Assembly (NCBI GenBank): GCA_963726995.1
Contig: CAVSEP010000005.1
Coordinates: 620,001-684,000 of the forward strand
DNA from: DAIDKA01 sp963726995
Lineage (GTDB): Bacteria > Pseudomonadota > Gammaproteobacteria > Steroidobacterales > Steroidobacteraceae
Length of the DNA stretch: 64,000 nucleotides
Direction: 5' to 3'
Made by a program: the position numbers and the translations under genes. Shown here in pieces: positions 1 through 7,695 of this stretch (its first letter is position 1; each line of letters opens with the position of its first letter). Below the pieces are notes generated by a model. That model searched no databases. It was not told the origin of the DNA and worked only from the letters and a program-made list of their open reading frames with translations.

Positions 1-3000
1 GCCTGCCATGGCGCTGCCTACCAGTCCGGAGGATTCGGCCCGGCCACGGCGATGAGTGCCGCGAAGCACGCCTTCGTGTCCGGCGCCTGCGACACCTGCC
101 ACGACACCGGCAAGAGCTTCTATGTGGGCAGCGGCACTGCCTTGCAGCTGCGGCCTGCGGACCATCAGAGCAGCGCCGATGCGCGCATGGCCAGCAGTGA
201 CTGCTCGGTGTGTCACGAGACCACCGACTGGAATTCAACTGCATTGCCGGCCGGGCATATGCCCAATCCGGCCAATCTCGCCTGCAGTCAATGCCATACC
301 TCCGCCCCGAACGACTACACGCCGACGGGTCTTGCGCCGATCGCCGTGCTGCACACCGGGATCTCGGGCAACTGCGGCCTGTGTCATGGCGCGGCCAGCG
401 CGCTGACCTGGTTCAACAACTACACGCCCACGGATGCGGTGCTGACGCCGTCGCACATTCCTTATACGTCGGGCACGGATTGCTCGGCCTGCCATACCGC
501 CAACTACGCCACGGGAGGGTTCGGTCCCACCGGCATGACGGCGGCCAAACACGCCTTCGTCCCGGGCACCTGCGATACCTGCCATGAGGCGGGGCTGACT
601 TTCTACATGGGCGCCTCGACGCCGGCGCTGCAGGGTCGCCCGGCCGATCATCTCTCCGGCGGCACGCCACAACAGGCAAGCGGGGATTGCTCGCTGTGCC
701 ACGAGACCACCGACTGGAACACCACGGTTTTGCCGGTCGGGCATATGCCCAATCCCGGCAACCAGGCCTGTGCCGTGTGTCATATCGCCATCGGCAGCAC
801 CGCGGCCAGCTATGCGACACTCGCCAGTGTCGCCGTCCTGCACACCGGTATCAGCAGCGGCTGTGCCCAATGTCACGGTGCCGGCGCGCCGCTGACCTTC
901 TACAACAACAACGACAATCCATTGTCGGCGGTGCTCACCCCGTCGCACATCCCGTTCCTCACGGGCACGGATTGCTCGGCCTGCCATGCCGCCAACTACG
1001 TCGTGGGGGGGTTCGGACCCACCAACATGAGCGCCGCGAAGCACGCCTTTGTGCCCACGACCTGCGACACCTGCCACGAAGCGGGCTTGAGCTTTTACCT
1101 GGGCGCCTCGACGCCGGCGCTGCAGGGTCGGCCTGCCGATCACCTGTCCAGCGGCAACGCGCAGCAGGTGAGCGGCGATTGTTCCGGCTGTCACGAGACC
1201 ACCGACTGGAATACCACGGCGCTGCCGGCCGGGCACATGCCCAATCCCGGCAATCAGGCCTGCGCGGTATGCCATATCGCGATCAATGGCACCACCGCCA
1301 GCTACGCCACCCTGGCCAGCAATGCGGTGCTGCACACCGGCATCAGCAGCGGCTGTGCCCAGTGTCATGGCGCGACCGCGGCGCTGACCTTCTACAACAA
1401 CAATGACAACCCGAAATCCGCAGTGCTGTCGCCGCCGCATATTCCGGCCTTCACCGGCACGGATTGCAGCGCCTGCCATGTGAGCAGCACCTACGCGGCG
1501 GGCGGTTTCGGGCCGATGAACATGACGCAGGCGACCCATGCGGGCCTCGGCAGCACCTGTAACGGCTGCCACGAGGCCGGACTGTCCTTCTATATGGGTG
1601 CCGCAAGTCCGGGTTTGCAGGGACGGCCGGCCGATCACAACAGTGGTCAGATGCTGGCGCCGAACGACTGCAGCCTGTGCCACAACACGGCCAGCTGGAA
1701 CTCCACGGTGCTGCCGGCGGGCCATATGCCGAATCCGGCCAATACGGCCTGCAGTGTCTGCCACACCACCGCTCCGGCGGACTACTCGACCACGACGCTC
1801 GCCGCCAATGCGGTGCTGCATACCGGCATCACCGCCAGCCAGTGTGCCCAGTGTCATGGCGGAACCACGGCGCTGACCTGGTACAACAATTTCACCCCCA
1901 AGGACGCGGTGCTGACGCCGCCTCACATACCGTATCTGGCCGGCAGCAGCTGCGGATCCTGCCATGTCACCAGCAGCTACGCCGCCGGCACTTTCGGGCC
2001 CATGAACATGACCCAGGCCACGCATTCCCTGGTCGTGACCACCTGCAACACCTGCCATGAGGCCGGCCTGAGCTTCTACATGGGTGCGGCGGCTCCCGCG
2101 CTGCAGGGGCGGCCGGCCGATCACAATGCCGGTCAGATGCTGGCACCGAATGACTGCAGCATCTGCCACACCACCGCCAACTGGAATTCCACCGCCCTGC
2201 CGGCCGGGCATATGCCCAACCCCGCCAACCAGAACTGCAGTGTCTGCCATACCAAGGCGCCCGCGGACTATTCCACGACGTCACTGGCCACCAACACTGT
2301 GTTACACACCGGCATCAGCAGCGGCTGCAGCACCTGCCATGGCGCACCGAATGCCGCCGCGCCGGTCTTCTACAACAGCTACACGCCCAAGGACGCGCTG
2401 CTGACACCGGTTCACATACCCACCGGCGCCACGCCCTGCGAGGACTGCCACGCGCCGGCGGTATTCAGCGCCTTCAGTGGCACCACGATGACCGCCGCCA
2501 AGCACACCGCCATGTTCGCCTACATCGGCAAGACCTGTGATGCCTGCCACAACAAGGTGACCCCGGCGCTCAGTTTCTACGGCGTCAGCAATCTGACGAC
2601 CCGCCCCAACGATCACAATTCGGGCAACAAGCTCACCCAGGACTGCAGCAGCTGCCATAACCCCAACAATTGGGGGGGCGGCGCGCTCACGCGCAACGTG
2701 GTCATCAAGGGCACGTCCCACACGGTAGTGACCAACGTGGTGGCGGCTCCGAGAGGCGCGGCCATGCCGCTGTCCCAGACCCGCGGCTTGCCGCGCCTGT
2801 TCGCGATGCAGCAGCCTTCGCATGCCGGGGTCACCGGCAATTGCTCCAGTTGTCACAACGGCGCGCTGGCCACCGGCATGGGGCCAAGGCACTTACGCAC
2901 TACGAGCCCCTGCCAGGATTGTCACACCATCCTGGCGTGGCTGCCGGCGCGCGTCGACCATCGCGGCATAACGGCCAGTTGCGTCAGCTGCCACAACGGC

Positions 3001-3285
3001 CTGATCTCACCCGGCATGCCGGCGCAGCACGTGACGACGCAGCAAGATTGCAGCAGCTGTCACGGCACCATTGCCTGGCTTCCCGCCGTATTCAATCATC
3101 TGCAGGCGGCCGCGCCCTGCGTGAGCTGCCATAACGGCAAACTCGCCACCGGGATGCAGTTGCGGCACCCGCCGACCAGCGCCGACTGCAGCAGCTGCCA
3201 TAACACGACGTCGTGGAATGTCACCGCACGCAAGCCACCGCCGTCACCTTTGATCCACCGGCGCGCGCTCCCCGGCAGTCGATGA
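1..3285 (+). CDS. Giant multiheme c-type cytochrome (5' end outside window)
   Basis: The reading frame is open from base 1, and the bases before the first ATG (52) already encode repeat sequence (ACH... then GGFGP), so the true start lies upstream. I count 33 complete CxxCH heme-attachment motifs in about 1,090 visible residues, plus the tail of one more at the edge. Most sit in a five-heme unit of 161-165 residues with recurring motifs (CDTCHEAGLSFY, LQGRPADH, LPAGHMPNP, VLHTGIS, FGP). The C-terminal 300 residues carry shorter CxSCHNG modules. This is typical of periplasmic or surface electron-transfer proteins. The stop overlaps the next ATG (ATGA, 3282-3285), so translation is coupled to a beta-barrel protein. 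The redox partner cannot be read from sequence. Confidence 0.93.
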   Translation, partial: ACHGAAYQSGGFGPATAMSAAKHAFVSGACDTCHDTGKSFYVGSGTALQLRPADHQSSADARMASSDCSVCHETTDWNSTALPAGHMPNPANLACSQCHTSAPNDYTPTGLAPIAVLHTGISGNCGLCHGAASALTWFNNYTPTDAVLTPSHIPYTSGTDCSACHTANYATGGFGPTGMTAAKHAFVPGTCDTCHEAGLTFYMGASTPALQGRPADHLSGGTPQQASGDCSLCHETTDWNTTVLPVGHMPNPGNQACAVCHIAIGSTAASYATLASVAVLHTGISSGCAQCHGAGAPLTFYNNNDNPLSAVLTPSHIPFLTGTDCSACHAANYVVGGFGPTNMSAAKHAFVPTTCDTCHEAGLSFYLGASTPALQGRPADHLSSGNAQQVSGDCSGCHETTDWNTTALPAGHMPNPGNQACAVCHIAINGTTASYATLASNAVLHTGISSGCAQCHGATAALTFYNNNDNPKSAVLSPPHIPAFTGTDCSACHVSSTYAAGGFGPMNMTQATHAGLGSTCNGCHEAGLSFYMGAASPGLQGRPADHNSGQMLAPNDCSLCHNTASWNSTVLPAGHMPNPANTACSVCHTTAPADYSTTTLAANAVLHTGITASQCAQCHGGTTALTWYNNFTPKDAVLTPPHIPYLAGSSCGSCHVTSSYAAGTFGPMNMTQATHSLVVTTCNTCHEAGLSFYMGAAAPALQGRPADHNAGQMLAPNDCSICHTTANWNSTALPAGHMPNPANQNCSVCHTKAPADYSTTSLATNTVLHTGISSGCSTCHGAPNAAAPVFYNSYTPKDALLTPVHIPTGATPCEDCHAPAVFSAFSGTTMTAAKHTAMFAYIGKTCDACHNKVTPALSFYGVSNLTTRPNDHNSGNKLTQDCSSCHNPNNWGGGALTRNVVIKGTSHTVVTNVVAAPRGAAMPLSQTRGLPRLFAMQQPSHAGVTGNCSSCHNGALATGMGPRHLRTTSPCQDCHTILAWLPARVDHRGITASCVSCHNGLISPGMPAQHVTTQQDCSSCHGTIAWLPAVFNHLQAAAPCVSCHNGKLATGMQLRHPPTSADCSSCHNTTSWNVTARKPPPSPLIHRRALPGSR
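88..2535 (+). repeat. Five tandem five-heme repeats, 483-495 bp each
   Basis: The first heme motif of successive units begins at 88, 571, 1063, 1558 and 2044, and a sixth, degenerate unit at 2536, giving periods of 483, 492, 495, 486 and 492 bp. Each unit holds five CxxCH sites with fixed spacing. Copies are similar but not identical, so this is older in-frame duplication rather than a recent slippage array. Confidence 0.85.
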
Positions 3286-5702
3286 AGCGCTTCCGAGCTG
3301 GCCTGGGGTTGCTGTGCCTGGGCGTGGTTGCATACTCCTGGGCTGCGGGTCCCGCACGAGTGTCGGGCCCGCTGGTGCAGTTCATCGACACCAACGAGCA
3401 TGAAGACTTTGCCGATGTCACGGTGCAGTTTGCGTGCAGCGCGCGCTCCCTGGGCAACTTTCCGATCGATCACGGCGCAAGCACCACCATCACCTTGCGG
3501 CTGGGCGCGGATTGCGGGAACCTGCTCAATGGCGTTGCACCGGAGTTTCCGCCGACCAGCGGCGGCGACTCACTGCTGAAGACGGCGCGAGTCGACAGCG
3601 TGGTCCCCGGCGAAGTCACCCTGACGCTGACCTGGAGCCGGGAGCTGGATTTCGTCATGACGCCGACGGCGTCCGGACTGGGCCTGCGAGTTCGCCTGAT
3701 CGGTACGCGGCAACACAAAGCCAGCGTGCTGCTCACGCAGCCGGATACGCCTTCGGCCTATGCCGTGAACCTCGAGTCCTCCTTGCAGCCCTTCGATCAC
3801 GCTGCGGTGGAAGCGGCGGCCCGCAGCTTCAATACCCAAGCCTATGTGTCGGAGACTGATCTTGAGGACCAGCACTGGTACCGGCTGCGGGTGGGCCCGT
3901 TTGCCACCGACCGGGACGCACAGCGGGTACTGCGGGCCGCGCAGGCGTCCTATCCACGCGCCTGGCTGGCCTCTGACGATGAGGCCTCCGATCTGACCGT
4001 GGTCGAGCGCGTCGAGGTGGCGACGGCGCCCGTCAGCCAATCACCTGGCCCCCCATTATCGGATGAGGAGCGCGCGCAATTATTGCGCGATGCGCGCCTG
4101 GCGCTGACCAGTCATCGCTATCCGGAAGCCGTGGACCTGCTGACCCGGTTGCTGCGGCAGGAGGAATACCCGGGGCGGGCCGACGCCCAAGAGCTGCTGG
4201 GTCTGGTGCGCGAGCGCGCCGGTCAATTGGCGCAGGCCAAGGCCGAGTGCGAGGAATACCTGCGTCGCTACCCGGATCGGCCGGGCGCGGTAAGAGTGCG
4301 CGCCCGTCTGCAGAGTCTGCTGGCCGCATCCCTGGTGCCCAGGTCTGCCGGGGAGTTCGTGCCGGCCTCCTCCAGCCACTGGAGCATGGCGGGCAGTGCG
4401 TCGGTGAGCTATCAGTATGGTTCGGATCAGAGTGTCGCCGGCGGCGTGACCACGACGACGACTTCGGCCAGCTCGGCGCTGGTGTACGCGGATCTGCTGC
4501 TGCGCAATCGTGGCGAACGCTATGACTTCACCGCGCGCGTCGACGCCGGGTACACGCAGAACCTGGTAACCACCTTCGGCGGGAGCCAGGATCGCACCAC
4601 CGCAGCCTACGCGGAACTCAGCGACCGGGTGCTGGGATGGACCGGGCGCATCGGGCGCCAATCGCTGGCGGTGCAGGGCAATATCGGGCTGTTCGACGGC
4701 ATCTATCTGGGCTATCAGCTGAACCCAAAGCTCTCCGTCAGCGTCGCCGCCGGTCTGCCTGCCTATTCGGGTTACTCAGTCTATTCGCCGAGCCAGCTCT
4801 TCGAGACGGTGAGCGCCGAGTGGAATCCCAGCCAGGCTTGGGCGTTTGACGGCTACCTGTTCGAGGAAACGGTTTCCGGGTACCTGGACCGGCGCTCCGT
4901 CGGGCTGCAGACCCGATATATGCACGCCGGAAACACTGCCATATTCCTGGTGGATTACGACGTGAACCTGCAGCAACTCAACTCGGCCACCCTGATCGGC
5001 AATGCACGAGTGGGTCGGGCCTGGGTGGTGGGATTCGATGCCGATCATCGTCGCAGTCCGCTCCTGGAGCTCAACGATGCGCTCATCGGCCAGACCGCCG
5101 GGGATCTGAAGTCACTGTCGCTGGAGTTTACGCCTTCGCAGATCAGGCAGCTGGCGCTGGATCGCACCGCCACCAGTGACACGTTCGTGGTGTCGGCCAG
5201 TCGCGCCCTGGGCGAGCGCTGGCAGTTCATGGCCAGCATTTCCGCGCTGCAGTTGAGCGGCACGCCGGCATCCGGGGGTGTTGAGGCCTTTGCCTCCATG
5301 GGTTTGGACAAGAATGTCTCGGTACAGCTTTCCGGTGCGAGCCTGCTGCAGGCCAGTGACCTGCACATCTTCGGTATGCGCTTTGACGACGCGCCCCAGT
5401 CGCGCAGCGCCACGCTGTCCTGGGACGCCCGCTTTGTGGTCCATGGCGCCTGGCGTCTCGGCCCGCGGCTCAGCGTCGAAGAAGTGACGGATTCCACCTT
5501 GGGCGGACGGCGGTTCATGTATCTGCCGGAGCTGCGGGGCGACTGGACCAGCCGCCGCTCGATTTTTGAGCTGACGGCCGGCTACCAGCTGCAGCTGCAG
5601 CAGCAGACGCTGCAGCCGCTCGGCCTGACGGGCGCCGCGGAGTCGGGTAACGTGCAGCAACGATCCTTGTACGTTTCGGCATCCTACCGATTGCGATTCT
5701 GA
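3282..5702 (+). CDS. SPOR-TPR outer-membrane beta-barrel protein
   Basis: The start at 3282 is chosen for its ATGA overlap with the cytochrome stop and the signal peptide that follows (MKRFRAGLGLLCLGVVAYSW, then AAG). The 806 residues read as a secreted N-terminal domain (25-150), a SPOR-like segment (about 158-232, HWYRLRVGPFATDRDAQRVL), one or two TPR-like helical pairs (about 260-350) and a long C-terminal region of alternating aromatic/polar strands (about 365-806) ending in Phe (SYRLRF), the classic outer-membrane barrel signature. Coupling to a multiheme cytochrome suggests a porin sleeve or surface anchor for electron transfer. The domain order is visible; the partner role is inference. 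A longer reading from 3213 lacks a signal peptide. Confidence 0.85.
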   Translation: MKRFRAGLGLLCLGVVAYSWAAGPARVSGPLVQFIDTNEHEDFADVTVQFACSARSLGNFPIDHGASTTITLRLGADCGNLLNGVAPEFPPTSGGDSLLKTARVDSVVPGEVTLTLTWSRELDFVMTPTASGLGLRVRLIGTRQHKASVLLTQPDTPSAYAVNLESSLQPFDHAAVEAAARSFNTQAYVSETDLEDQHWYRLRVGPFATDRDAQRVLRAAQASYPRAWLASDDEASDLTVVERVEVATAPVSQSPGPPLSDEERAQLLRDARLALTSHRYPEAVDLLTRLLRQEEYPGRADAQELLGLVRERAGQLAQAKAECEEYLRRYPDRPGAVRVRARLQSLLAASLVPRSAGEFVPASSSHWSMAGSASVSYQYGSDQSVAGGVTTTTTSASSALVYADLLLRNRGERYDFTARVDAGYTQNLVTTFGGSQDRTTAAYAELSDRVLGWTGRIGRQSLAVQGNIGLFDGIYLGYQLNPKLSVSVAAGLPAYSGYSVYSPSQLFETVSAEWNPSQAWAFDGYLFEETVSGYLDRRSVGLQTRYMHAGNTAIFLVDYDVNLQQLNSATLIGNARVGRAWVVGFDADHRRSPLLELNDALIGQTAGDLKSLSLEFTPSQIRQLALDRTATSDTFVVSASRALGERWQFMASISALQLSGTPASGGVEAFASMGLDKNVSVQLSGASLLQASDLHIFGMRFDDAPQSRSATLSWDARFVVHGAWRLGPRLSVEEVTDSTLGGRRFMYLPELRGDWTSRRSIFELTAGYQLQLQQQTLQPLGLTGAAESGNVQQRSLYVSASYRLRF

Positions 5703-5708
5703 ATACGC

Positions 5709-6287
5709 ATGTACCGGCACTGCTATCTGGTTCTGACCATGCTGGCGCTGCTTGCGGGGTGTTCCACGGCGCCGCCGGCTGAGACAAAATCCATCCTCGA
5801 TGCCCAAAGCGGCAATACCCTGCTGCTGGTCGCCCGGCCGCTGGTGTTCGCGCGCCAGCGAGTGGACGTTGCCGCCTTCGCGCGGGACTATGCCACGCTG
5901 GTAGCGGTGGAACTTGACGTGGCAGGTCACTACAGCGACTACCTTCTGCTGTACCGCTGGTCTACGGTGGATAAGCGCATGTCACCGCTGCCGGATGCCA
6001 GCAGCGGTGAGCTGCAGATCGAGGCTGACGGCCGCAAACTGGTGCTCACAGCGCTGGCGCGACCACCGGTGGGGGTCGAGGAGCGCAGTGAACTGTACTA
6101 TCCGCAGCACGCGGATGTCGTCACGTTCGGCTACCAGGTGGATGTGGCGACCTTGCGTTTCATCGCCCTAAGCCAGCATATCTCCCTGCGCCTGCCCCAG
6201 GAGGCGCTGCAGATTCCATTCACTCTACGGGAGGACGGCCGGGGGAGTCTGGCGCAGTTTGTGAGCGGCCAAGGTGGCACGAAGTAG
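5709..6287 (+). CDS. Small lipoprotein of unknown function
   Basis: The 192-residue protein begins with a lipoprotein signal (MYRHCYLVLTMLALLAGC, lipid-modified Cys18). It starts 6 bp after the barrel gene stop on the same strand, so it is very likely co-transcribed with the cytochrome and barrel. The body (VAAFARDYATLVAVELDVAGHYSDYLLLYRW) is predicted mixed alpha/beta; I do not recognise a family. It could be a periplasmic-leaflet accessory of the putative porin-cytochrome complex. Its last 63 bp overlap the convergent thioredoxin gene on the other strand. Confidence 0.8.
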   Translation: MYRHCYLVLTMLALLAGCSTAPPAETKSILDAQSGNTLLLVARPLVFARQRVDVAAFARDYATLVAVELDVAGHYSDYLLLYRWSTVDKRMSPLPDASSGELQIEADGRKLVLTALARPPVGVEERSELYYPQHADVVTFGYQVDVATLRFIALSQHISLRLPQEALQIPFTLREDGRGSLAQFVSGQGGTK

Positions 6288-6776
6288 CTGCAGCTGTGCC
6301 GCGCTGTCCCACTGCCGTGCCCCGTAGACGCGCGCCCGCACCCGACCATCGCTGTCGATCAGCACGGTGAGCGGTATGCGGGTGGCGCCCAGCAGCGCCT
6401 CCAGCTGCTGGCGGACATCAATGAAATGGCTGATCGTGGCGTGCGTGCCGTGCAGCAGCGTCAGCGCCTGCTGCGCGTTGTCGTCGGTGGAGACTCCGAT
6501 GATGGCAATGGTGCGGCCGTCGTCACGCCAGGCCAGGCGCTCGAGGGAGGCCATTTCCTGGCGGCAGGGTTCGCACCAGCTGGCCCACATATTGATGAGC
6601 AGCGGCCGACCGCGAAAGCTCGACAACGGGCGGGAAGGGCCATTCAGGCCCTGCAGCTGCACCTCGGGTAGCTGCTGCCCAATGCCGATTTCCGCGGCCT
6701 GCGCCGGCACGCGAGCCATCAGCAGCACAGTCAACGCAAGAAGTCGCACACCGACATAAAAGAGGCGGCCCACCAT
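6225..6776 (-). CDS. TlpA/ResA-like periplasmic thioredoxin
   Basis: The 183-residue protein has an N-terminal signal/anchor (VRLLALTVLLMARVPAQA) and a thioredoxin fold with the redox motif WCEPC in the context INMWASWCEPCRQEM, as in TlpA, ResA and CcmG. These reduce apocytochrome CxxCH thiols or other periplasmic disulfides. The cis-Pro region is seen in TRIPLTVLIDSDG. Location beside a 33-heme cytochrome fits a role in heme attachment, though TlpA proteins also serve oxidases. It converges on, and overlaps by 63 bp, the lipoprotein gene. Confidence 0.88.
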   Translation of the reverse strand: MVGRLFYVGVRLLALTVLLMARVPAQAAEIGIGQQLPEVQLQGLNGPSRPLSSFRGRPLLINMWASWCEPCRQEMASLERLAWRDDGRTIAIIGVSTDDNAQQALTLLHGTHATISHFIDVRQQLEALLGATRIPLTVLIDSDGRVRARVYGARQWDSAAQLQLLRATLAAHKLRQTPPAVLP

Positions 6777-6785
6777 AGGCGTATC

Positions 6786-7319
6786 TTAAGGCTGTTTGGT
6801 CTCGGCAAAGACCTGGCGGCGCTTGAACTTCCAGGCTCCCGCCTCGCGCACCAGGGTGTCCTCGTAGTGGCCGCCAGCGAACGGAGTGGGTTTTCCATCC
6901 GAGCCGAGTACCACGTAAGTCCAGCGCGACCACGCCTGGGCGATGTTCTCACCGAGAACCTGAACGCTGAGGCTGGACATGATGTGATATGAACCCGGGT
7001 AGGAGCTTGGCGGGTAGGTCTTGGTCACGAACTCTCGAATCGCAGCTGGTCCGGTGTAGGGACGCGACCCCTCGGCGCCACCCACCCACACCCCGTCGCT
7101 CGCAAACAGATTCGAATACGCCACGAAATCCCGCTTGTCGAAGTCGCGGCCATAAGCGATGAGCAACTCGCGAATCTCATCCTGGTCTTCGATGAGTCGC
7201 AATCGCTGTTCCACCGATAGATGCGGTTTGGCGGAACGCGCCGCATCCTGGGCATGCGCGTGAAGGCATGCAATTCCCAGCAGCGCAACCAGCAAGCCTC
7301 TAGCGGTGCCGCGACTCAT
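6786..7319 (-). CDS. Exported SnoaL-like (NTF2-fold) protein
   Basis: From the ATG at 7319 the product opens with a signal peptide (GLLVALLGIACLHAHAQ) followed by a SnoaL_4-type domain: LIEDQDEIRELLIAYGRDFDKRDF, then FASDGVW, HIMSSLSVQ and a C-terminal VREAGAWKFKRR. This NTF2-like cone fold binds small hydrophobic molecules and some members are dehydratases or isomerases. Earlier in-frame starts (7334, 7394) exist; 7394 would overlap the upstream cytochrome gene and displaces the signal peptide. Same strand and close to the cytochrome and propeller genes, so probably one operon. Substrate unknown. Confidence 0.8.
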   Translation of the reverse strand: MSRGTARGLLVALLGIACLHAHAQDAARSAKPHLSVEQRLRLIEDQDEIRELLIAYGRDFDKRDFVAYSNLFASDGVWVGGAEGSRPYTGPAAIREFVTKTYPPSSYPGSYHIMSSLSVQVLGENIAQAWSRWTYVVLGSDGKPTPFAGGHYEDTLVREAGAWKFKRRQVFAETKQP

Positions 7320-7344
7320 TGCCTCATATCCCATCGGAGGAACG

Positions 7345-7695
7345 CTAGCCTTTGTGGCCCAGAGAGAGGATCCAGCGCGCGATCGCCCGGGCATCCTCCA
7401 TGCTGATCCGTTCGTTCGGCACCATCGGAATCGTGCCCCAGTTGCCTGCGCCGCCGTTGATGATCTTCAGCGCCAGGCGATTCACGGTTGAATCCCCATC
7501 GGCGCTGTAGCGCGCGGCGACCGCCACGAAGGGTGGGCCGATGCGGGCGTCTTTCATGGCATGACACTCATCGCAATGCTGGCGGGCGGCCAGCGCCGAA
7601 AGTCCTTGCCCGAGGCCCACATCGGCACACCGTCCGGCGGTGGGTGCAATTGATAGGATCACGGCCAGGATCGGCAAGCGTCTCAGGGAATTCAT
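7345..7695 (-). CDS. Monoheme class I cytochrome c
   Basis: The 116-residue protein has a signal peptide (LPILAVILSIAPTAGRCA), one heme motif CDECH and a downstream Met within IPMVPNERIS, the likely sixth axial ligand, in the size range of c551/c552-type carriers. Its ATG overlaps the stop of the propeller gene by four bases (ATGA on the minus strand, 7692-7695), so the two are translationally coupled. It probably accepts electrons from, or donates them to, the heme of that propeller protein. Confidence 0.92.
   Translation of the reverse strand: MNSLRRLPILAVILSIAPTAGRCADVGLGQGLSALAARQHCDECHAMKDARIGPPFVAVAARYSADGDSTVNRLALKIINGGAGNWGTIPMVPNERISMEDARAIARWILSLGHKG

Noticed and set aside
235..2250. 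Long open frame of 671 codons on the minus strand
   Set aside because: It is antisense to the multiheme cytochrome, whose 25-plus regularly spaced CxxCH motifs make the plus strand certain. The long minus frame follows from repeat structure and high GC.
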